Origin: Nocardioides szechwanensis
GTDB lineage: Bacteria > Actinomycetota > Actinomycetes > Propionibacteriales > Nocardioidaceae
Assembly (NCBI RefSeq): GCF_900103935.1
Contig: NZ_FNIC01000005.1
Coordinates: forward strand, 248,001-312,000
DNA: 64,000 nucleotides
Direction: 5' to 3'
Shown here piece after piece: positions 54,417-64,000 of the stretch. The notes under the pieces are model-generated. The model was not told the origin of the DNA. It did not search any database and saw only the letters and a program-made list of their open reading frames with translations. A program made the position numbers and the translations under genes. Position 1 is the stretch's first letter. Every line of letters starts with the position of its first letter.

Positions 54417-54510
54417 CAGTTTCGCCGGTCGACCGGCGAAACTGGAGCCTGACCGACGGAACTCCAGCGGTCAGGGTCCAGAAACGCCGGTCGACCGGCG
54501 TTTCTGGACC
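54417..54510. repeat. Cluster of long perfect palindromes between DUF3017 gene and mdh
   Basis: A 28-base perfect palindrome (54417-54444; half-site CAGTTTCGCCGGTC) is followed by an inverted repeat CCTGACCG/CGGTCAGG and then a 36-base perfect palindrome (54475-54510; half-site GGTCCAGAAACGCCGGTC). Both palindromes share the core GCCGGTCGACCGGC. It occupies almost the whole 121-base convergent spacer. Likely a two-way terminator or REP-like element. Confidence 0.85.
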
Positions 54511-54523
54511 ACTGACGCGTGGG

Positions 54524-55510
54524 TCAGATGAGACCAAGCTCCGTGACCGCCGCGCGCTCGTCGGCGAGCTCCGCGGTGGAGGCGTCGATCCGCCCGCGCG
54601 AGAAGTCGTCGATCTCGAGGCCCTGGACGATCTCCCAGTTGCCGTCCTTGGTGGTGACGGGGAACGAGGAGATGAGGCCCTCGGGCACGCCGTAGGAGCC
54701 GTCGGAGACGACTGCCATCGAGACCCAGTCGTCGGCCGCGGAGCCGAGCAGCCAGTCGCGGGCGGCGTCGACGGTGGCCGAGGCGGCGGAGGCGGCCGAC
54801 GAGGAGCCGCGCGCCTCGATGATCGCCGCGCCGCGCTTGGCGACGGTCGGGATGAAGTCGTTCTCGATCCAGGCCTGGTCGCCCACGGCCTCGGCGGCGT
54901 TGCGGCCACCGACCTCGGCGTGGAACAGGTCGGGGTACTGGGTCGCCGAGTGGTTGCCCCAGATCGTCATCTTCTTGATGTCGGTGACGGAGGCACCCGT
55001 CTTCGCCGCGAGCTGCGAGATCGCGCGGTTGTGGTCGAGCCGGGTGAGCGCCGAGAACCGCTCGCGCGGGATGTCGGGGGCGTTGGTCATCGCGATCAGC
55101 GCGTTGGTGTTGGCCGGGTTGCCGGTGACACCGATGCGGACGTCGTCAGCGGCGACGGCGTTGAGCGCCTTGCCCTGGGCGGTGAAGATCGCGCCGTTGG
55201 CCGACAGCAGGTCACCGCGCTCCATGCCGGGTCCACGCGGACGCGCGCCGACGAGCAGGGCGAGGTTGACGCCGTCGAAGATCTTCTCGGCGTCGTCGCC
55301 GATCTCGACGCCGGCGAGGCCGGGGAACGCACAGTCGTCGAGCTCCATCACGACGCCCTCGAGCGCCTTGAGCGCGGGCGCGATCTCGAGCAGACGCAGC
55401 TCGATCGGCCGGTCTCCGAGCAGGGATCCGCTCGCCAGCCGGAAGAGCAGGCTGTAGCCGATCTGGCCGGCGGCACCGGTGACGGCGATCTTCAACGGGG
55501 TTGAGCTCAC
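54524..55510 (-). CDS. mdh: Malate dehydrogenase
   Basis: NAD-dependent malate to oxaloacetate step of the TCA cycle, 328 aa. N-terminal [33 protein letters not shown] (substrate Arg loop), [10 protein letters not shown], and the catalytic His in [15 protein letters not shown]. This is the cytosolic-MDH-like form usual in actinobacteria. GTG start with AAGGAG at good spacing. TCA genes sucC, sucD, mdh and icd lie within 15 kb of each other here. It is convergent with the folD group. Confidence 0.97.
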   Translation of the reverse strand: MSSTPLKIAVTGAAGQIGYSLLFRLASGSLLGDRPIELRLLEIAPALKALEGVVMELDDCAFPGLAGVEIGDDAEKIFDGVNLALLVGARPRGPGMERGDLLSANGAIFTAQGKALNAVAADDVRIGVTGNPANTNALIAMTNAPDIPRERFSALTRLDHNRAISQLAAKTGASVTDIKKMTIWGNHSATQYPDLFHAEVGGRNAAEAVGDQAWIENDFIPTVAKRGAAIIEARGSSSAASAASATVDAARDWLLGSAADDWVSMAVVSDGSYGVPEGLISSFPVTTKDGNWEIVQGLEIDDFSRGRIDASTAELADERAAVTELGLI

Positions 55511-55611
55511 GGGGACTCCTTGGACGTGACAGAGGTGGTCTCCAACCGACGCTAGCAGCGTTCGCGCGCCCGGGGTGACCGGGGTCGTGGGCGTGAGAGA
55601 CGATGTCCGCC

Positions 55612-56283
55612 ATGACCAGCCAGGCGTCGCGTCACGTCGTACGCCGCGTGGTCGCGGCACCAGTCGTGGCGCTCACCGTTCTGCTGGTGGCGACCGGCTG
55701 CGGCACCGCATCGGACCCCAGCCCGCCGGCCGGCGTCGACGGGCTGACGGTACCGACACCCAGCCCGGACCCGGGCGACTTCGTCGACGAGATCGACAAC
55801 CCGTGGCTGCCGCTGACGCCGGGATCCGCCTGGAGCTATCGCACGGCCGAGGGGGTCGACGACGAGTGGTCGGTCGGACCCGGGCCCGAGATCTCCGGTG
55901 TGGAGACCACGGCGCTGGTCACGAGCAGCGGAGTCGCGGACTACTACGCCCAGGACGAGTCGGGCAACGTCTGGTGGCTCGGTCGTGAAGGCGAGTGGCA
56001 GGCCGGCGAGGGCGTCGCCGAGGCGGGCATCGCGATGCTCGCGACACCGCGCCTGGGTGACGGTTACGTCGGGTCGGAGCCTGGACCCCGGGCCGAGATC
56101 GTCGCTGTCGACGGCGTCAGGGAGACCGAGGCCGGGGCGTTCGAGGACCTGCTCGTCATCGAGACGACCGACCCGGACGGGCGCCTGCTCACGTCGTACT
56201 ACGCCCGAGACGTCGGCCTGGTCTACCGCGAGACAGAGACCGCCGTCCCGGACGAGTTCCTCGAACTGTTCAATCGGTCCTAG
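55612..56283 (+). CDS. Secreted lipoprotein, function unknown
   Basis: About 223 aa. A signal peptide ([20 protein letters not shown]) ends in a lipobox with Cys near residue 30 (VATGC). The mature part is acidic, with a Ser/Pro-rich start then [20 protein letters not shown], a pattern seen in actinobacterial proteins of unknown function; no catalytic motif recognised. GACGAT 7 bases upstream of this ATG fits a leaderless start; an ATG three codons earlier (55603) is the alternative. The last 4 bases overlap the convergent aquaporin gene. Confidence 0.85.
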   Translation: MTSQASRHVVRRVVAAPVVALTVLLVATGCGTASDPSPPAGVDGLTVPTPSPDPGDFVDEIDNPWLPLTPGSAWSYRTAEGVDDEWSVGPGPEISGVETTALVTSSGVADYYAQDESGNVWWLGREGEWQAGEGVAEAGIAMLATPRLGDGYVGSEPGPRAEIVAVDGVRETEAGAFEDLLVIETTDPDGRLLTSYYARDVGLVYRETETAVPDEFLELFNRS

Positions 56284-57350
56284 ACGCCGTCGGGCGGGCG
56301 GACCTGGGTCTGGCCACCGCTGGCGTCCGGCGCCGGCCACTGGGCCTGCGGTGCCGGCTGCTGGGCCGGGATCCACTGCTGGGCCTGCGGGTCCCACTGC
56401 CAGCCGTCCTGGATGATCGGTTGCTCGCCCCAACCCTGCTGGGCCGAGGCCTGCTGGGCCGGGTCCTGCTGCGCCGGCGCCTGCTGTGCGGCCGGCGCGG
56501 CGTACTGCGTGGCGGCGGGGTAGGCGGGCGACTGCTGGTTCCACTGCTGCTGGTACTGGTCGGGCATGCCGTAGCCGGGCACCGCGGCCGCGGCGGGACG
56601 GCTGAAGCTGAGGCCGGAGCCGGGCACGGGCCCGGAGGCGCGACCGAAGAGCGCCGGGTAGAGGAAGCCCCCCGCGAGCCCGCCGAGCAGCGGCGCGACG
56701 ATGAAGACCCAGAGCTGGATCAACGGGTCGGTCCCGCTGAACGCCGCAGCCCCGATGGAGCGGGCGGGGTTGACCGAGGTGCCCGTCGCGTTGATCGACA
56801 CGAGGTGGATGGCCGTGAGTGTCAGGCCGATCACGAGCGGCGCCATGGCGGGGTGCTCGTTGCGCTCGTCGGTGACCGCGAGGATGACGAACACGAAGAT
56901 CGCGGTCAGCACCAGCTCGATCAGCAGGGCGGCCCACAGTGCGTAGCCAGTGCCGTCGTCGCCCCAGCCGTTGGCGCCGATCGACTCCTCGAACGGGTCG
57001 AACGTGTCGACACCGAGCAGCAGCACGAGCAGCATGCCGCCGCCGAGGAGACCGCCGAGAACCTGCGCGCCCATGTAGATCCCGGCCTGGCTCCACGGCA
57101 GCCGCCCGCCGATGATCGCGCCGAGGGTCACCGCGGGGTTGAAGTGGCCGCCGGAGACCCGACCCACGGCATAGGCCATGAGCAGCACGGCCAGCCCGAA
57201 CGCCAGGCAGGTGGCGACCAGGTCCCCGTCGGTGAACATGAAGGTGCCACAGCCGAAGAGCACCAGCACGAAGGTGCCGAGGACCTCCGCCGCGAACTTC
57301 TGGACGGTCGTGGGGGGTGTCGGAGGCGTGGGTGTGTCAATGGTGGCCAT
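56280..57350 (-). CDS. Aquaporin/glycerol-facilitator (MIP) with long Gln/Pro-rich C-terminal tail
   Basis: Six-span water or small-solute channel of 356 aa. Both NPA boxes are present: GGHFNPAVT and TSVNPARS. The Asp/Gly-rich insert after helix 3 (DTFDPFEESIGANGWGDD) is longer than usual. The channel core ends near residue 255 and is followed by about 100 residues of Gln, Ala and Pro (for example AQQAPAQQDPAQQ), with a Trp-rich stretch (DGWQWDPQAQQWIPAQQ), which is not part of the usual family. The selectivity filter is nearer the AqpZ type, so water is the likelier substrate. Start ATG has GAAGGG upstream; it is divergent from icd. Confidence 0.9.
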   Translation of the reverse strand: MATIDTPTPPTPPTTVQKFAAEVLGTFVLVLFGCGTFMFTDGDLVATCLAFGLAVLLMAYAVGRVSGGHFNPAVTLGAIIGGRLPWSQAGIYMGAQVLGGLLGGGMLLVLLLGVDTFDPFEESIGANGWGDDGTGYALWAALLIELVLTAIFVFVILAVTDERNEHPAMAPLVIGLTLTAIHLVSINATGTSVNPARSIGAAAFSGTDPLIQLWVFIVAPLLGGLAGGFLYPALFGRASGPVPGSGLSFSRPAAAAVPGYGMPDQYQQQWNQQSPAYPAATQYAAPAAQQAPAQQDPAQQASAQQGWGEQPIIQDGWQWDPQAQQWIPAQQPAPQAQWPAPDASGGQTQVRPPDGV

Positions 57351-57448
57351 GGCCGTGTGTTGCCCTTCAGCGGGATGGTCGAAACCTGAGGTGCCCAGCA
57401 CTGTAGCCCGGTCCGACCGCCACCTGGAGCCCCGTTGCCGCGCCTTGA

Positions 57449-59764
<2,316 letters not shown>

Positions 59765-59768
59765 CCCC

Positions 59769-59879
59769 ACGCCGAGTCGGCGTGAATGCACTGCTGTACG
59801 ACGCCGAGTCGGCGTGAAGTCGCACACTTCGCGCCGACTCGGCGTGATTTGGGCGTGCAGAGGCGCCGACTCGGGCGTG
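59769..59879 (-). repeat. Dispersed intergenic repeat, copy 2 (with one extra unit)
   Basis: The minus strand of 59804-59879 aligns with copy 1 (9443-9516): same ACGCC-CGAGTCGGCG unit, TGCACGCCCAAAT linker and hairpin. Its inner stem is GAAGT/ACTTC where copy 1 has GAAGA/TCTTC, a paired compensatory change. An additional ACGCCGAGTCGGCGT unit (59769-59783) lies next to the icd stop. On the plus strand it makes a 20-bp stem with a 5-base loop after icd. Confidence 0.82.
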
Positions 59880-59893
59880 ACAGGGTGGGGCGC

Positions 59894-60301
59894 ATGAAGA
59901 GTCTCGTGATGACCGTGACCGCCCTGTTGTCGCTGACCCTGGTGGGGTGCTCGGACGTCGAGGACGCCGCCAAGGACGTCGCGGACGACGCTGCCTGTGC
60001 CGTGGCGCAGCAGGCGATGGACGAAGCGGGGGACCAGGCCCAGCGTGCCGTCGACGAGATCGGGGCGGACCCCGCGGCCGCCGAGCGTGAGCTCAAGGCG
60101 CTGCGCGACGGCCTGAAGTCGCTCGAGGGCCAGGTCGACGGCGAGACCGGCGGCAAGGTCACCGAGGCGCGCAAGGCCCTCGACCGGCTGGTGAAGCAGG
60201 CCGACCGGGCACGGTCGGGCACGCCGGTCGACGACCAGGCCGTCGACGACGCCCAGCGCGACCTCGACGCGGCGGTCGAGGACTTCAAGGACATCTGCTG
60301 A
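59894..60301 (+). CDS. Small secreted lipoprotein, helical, function unknown
   Basis: 135 aa. A signal peptide (SLVMTVTALLSLTLVGC) with a lipobox is followed by a highly charged sequence rich in Ala, Asp, Glu and Lys with heptad-like spacing (for example AERELKALRDGLKSLEGQ), so a coiled-coil helix bundle at the outer face of the membrane is likely. It contains two or three Cys besides the lipid site (DDAACAVAQQ, FKDIC). No known domain. It lies between the icd terminator repeat and an MFS gene. Confidence 0.85.
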   Translation: MKSLVMTVTALLSLTLVGCSDVEDAAKDVADDAACAVAQQAMDEAGDQAQRAVDEIGADPAAAERELKALRDGLKSLEGQVDGETGGKVTEARKALDRLVKQADRARSGTPVDDQAVDDAQRDLDAAVEDFKDIC

Positions 60302-60354
60302 GCAGTGCCTGAGGAATAGGCGTCGGCCGGGGGCGGGTTGGACAATGAGTGACG

Positions 60355-61563
60355 ATGACCAGCACTCTCGACGGGAAGACCTCCGCCCCGCCCCGGGCCA
60401 CGCACGCCGGCCTGGCGCTGCTGTCGCTGGCGATGGGCGGGTTCGCGATCGGGACGACGGAGTTCGTCACGATGGGGCTGCTGCCCCAGATCGCTGAGGG
60501 CGTCGACATCTCGATCCCCACCGCCGGCCACCTGATCTCGGCCTACGCGCTGGGCGTCGTGGCCGGGGTGCCGGTGCTCGCGATGTTCGGCGCGCGACTG
60601 CCGCGCCGGGCGCTGCTCGTCGGGCTGATGGCGGCGTACGCGCTGTTCAACCTGCTCACCGCGGTGGCGTCCAGCTACCACCTCGTGCTCGCCGCGCGCT
60701 TCCTCGACGGGCTGCCGCACGGTGCCTACTTCGGCGTCGCCTCGCTCGTCGCGGCGAGCCTGGCACCTCCCGGGCGCACGGGCCGGTGGGTCGCCGCCGT
60801 GATGCTCGGCCTGTCCGTGGCCAACGTCCTCGGGGTCCCGGCCGCCACCTGGCTCGGGCAGCAGGCGGGCTGGCGCGCCGCTTTCGTCGCCACGGCGGTC
60901 ATCTCGGCGGTCACCGTCGCCATGATCCTGGCCTTCGTGCCGTCCTGCCCCGGAAACGCCGAGGCGACCGGGCGCCGGGAGCTGTCGTCGTTCATGCGCA
61001 ACAAGCAGGCCTGGCTCACGCTGCTGGCCGGTGCCATCGGGTTCGGTGGCCTGTTCGCCACCTACTCCTACATCGCGCCCACCGTCACCGACGTCGGGCA
61101 CCTCAGTGAGACCACGGTGCCGATCTTCGTGCTCGCCTTCGGCCTCGGCATGGTGGCCGGGACCTGGCTGGCCGGCGAGCTCGCCGCCTGGTCGGTCTTC
61201 GGCTCCCTGATCTGGTCCGGGATCGGCTCGGCCGTGGTCATGGTCGTGTTCTGGCTGGTGGCGCCCTACGGCTGGTGGCTGCTGCCCGTCGTCTTCTCGG
61301 TCACCGCGCTCGGCTCGATCCTCGTCGTCAACCTCCAGCTGCGGCTGATGGACGTGTCCGGCGACGCCGCCACGCTGGGCGCCTCCATGAACCACGCCTC
61401 CCTCAATGTCGCCAACGCGCTGGGCGCCTGGATCGGTGGCGTCACCATCGCCGCCGGCTACGGCTACCGCTCACCCGCGCTGGCCGGCTTCGGGCTCTCG
61501 CTGCTCGGGATCGCCGTGCTGCTCTGGTCGGCCGCCGTCCACCGCAAGACCAAGCCCGCCTGA
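60355..61563 (+). CDS. MFS transporter (drug:proton antiporter-1 like)
   Basis: Twelve-span major-facilitator protein, about 402 aa, of the DHA1/AraJ kind. The first helices carry GTTEFVTMGLLPQIAEG and, after helix 2, the loop ARLPRRALLVGLM. AARFLDGLPHGAYFGVASL is the conserved helix 4 to 5 stretch. Members export drugs, sugars or arabinose-like compounds; substrate unknown. The ATG lies 8 bases after GACAAT and lacks a ribosome site, so it may be leaderless; a GTG two codons earlier is possible. It ends 4 bases before the convergent GNAT gene. Confidence 0.9.
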   Translation: MTSTLDGKTSAPPRATHAGLALLSLAMGGFAIGTTEFVTMGLLPQIAEGVDISIPTAGHLISAYALGVVAGVPVLAMFGARLPRRALLVGLMAAYALFNLLTAVASSYHLVLAARFLDGLPHGAYFGVASLVAASLAPPGRTGRWVAAVMLGLSVANVLGVPAATWLGQQAGWRAAFVATAVISAVTVAMILAFVPSCPGNAEATGRRELSSFMRNKQAWLTLLAGAIGFGGLFATYSYIAPTVTDVGHLSETTVPIFVLAFGLGMVAGTWLAGELAAWSVFGSLIWSGIGSAVVMVVFWLVAPYGWWLLPVVFSVTALGSILVVNLQLRLMDVSGDAATLGASMNHASLNVANALGAWIGGVTIAAGYGYRSPALAGFGLSLLGIAVLLWSAAVHRKTKPA

Positions 61564-61567
61564 CGTC

Positions 61568-63813
<2,246 letters not shown>

Positions 63814-63821
63814 CCGGCAAG

Positions 63822-63827
63822 TAGAGT
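63822..63827 (+). promoter_or_regulatory. -10 box for a leaderless 2'-5' RNA ligase-like transcript
   Basis: TAGAGT, then 7 bases, then the ATG. It overlaps no coding sequence and lies between trpS and the next gene. Confidence 0.45.
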
Positions 63828-63834
63828 CGAAGCG

Positions 63835-64000
63835 ATGCCGACAATCGGAGTGGCCATAGCCATCCCGGAGCCCTGGGCCACCGAGCTGCAGGACTACCGG
63901 ACGTCCGTCGGCGACCGCACCGCCACCATGATCCCGACGCACATCACGCTGGTGCCGCCCACCGAGGTGCCCGACGGCGGGCTCGGCGACGTGGAGGCCC
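63835..64000 (+). CDS. 2'-5' RNA ligase family protein (N-terminal part, runs off the window)
   Basis: The first 55 codons are visible. They read IGVAIAIPEPWATELQDYR and then a single HxT motif, PTHITLVPPTEV, as at the first active-site half of the 2H phosphoesterase / LigT family. The second HxT would lie beyond the window. Members cleave or join 2'-5' RNA bonds or act on cyclic nucleotide ends. It follows trpS closely, as in several actinobacterial genomes. The family assignment depends on this one motif and the start of the fold. Confidence 0.72.
   Translation, partial: MPTIGVAIAIPEPWATELQDYRTSVGDRTATMIPTHITLVPPTEVPDGGLGDVEA

Overview
The window is high-GC, densely packed DNA from an actinobacterium, most likely Nocardioides or a near relative. 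The evidence is coenzyme F420 synthesis and use (FbiC, an LLM-type F420-dependent oxidoreductase, an F420:NADP reductase), a complete yrbE/mce operon, a monomeric isocitrate dehydrogenase, GTG starts with 1- or 4-base ATGA/GTGA/TGATG overlaps, and the order pcrA/uvrD1, M23 peptidase, sucC-sucD, perM, purN, purH that I recall from the Mycobacterium tuberculosis Rv0949-Rv0957 region. The genus is an inference, because no rRNA or tRNA is present.

Layout. 0-1.7 kb: start of a xylose-type sugar ABC transporter (ATPase, then binding protein, minus strand) with a candidate operator. 2.0-6.8 kb: fbiC and an MMPL transporter. 6.9-23.9 kb: a catabolic and uptake island (aldehyde dehydrogenase, MpaB-like protein, acyl-CoA synthetase, two acyl-CoA dehydrogenases, the eight-gene yrbEAB-mceA-F operon, a MerR regulator and an F420-dependent oxidoreductase). 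Its transcription units carry copies of one inverted repeat, GTGACAG-N5-CTGTCAC, which points to a common regulon, possibly for a lipid, sterol or other hydrophobic substrate. 23.9-29 kb: two paralogous acyltransferase/SGNH proteins around the F420:NADP oxidoreductase. 29-32.5 kb: a heterodimeric ABC exporter whose two ATPase domains are degenerate in complementary ways. 32.5-36.8 kb: a YbaK-type protein and a PspC/LiaF-like envelope-stress cluster with histidine kinase and response regulator. 36.8-39.1 kb: APC permease and universal stress protein behind a sigma-B/F-like promoter, then a small membrane protein.

39.2-57.5 kb is mainly housekeeping: UvrD/PcrA helicase, M23 peptidase, a stand-alone B12-binding subunit, succinyl-CoA synthetase, an ECF sigma factor with a membrane sensor partner, a sigma-like protein fused to a related sensor, PerM, purN, a ZTP riboswitch, purH, folD, malate dehydrogenase and an aquaporin with an unusual tail. 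57.5-64 kb: isocitrate dehydrogenase, a lipoprotein, an MFS transporter, a tandem GNAT protein, trpS and the start of a 2'-5' RNA ligase-like gene.

The non-coding DNA is the least ordinary part. It holds a dispersed intergenic repeat present twice 50 kb apart with a compensatory stem change, two other clusters of long perfect palindromes between convergent genes, a REP-like palindrome read in frame inside the fbiC linker, and several TANNNT boxes placed for leaderless transcription.
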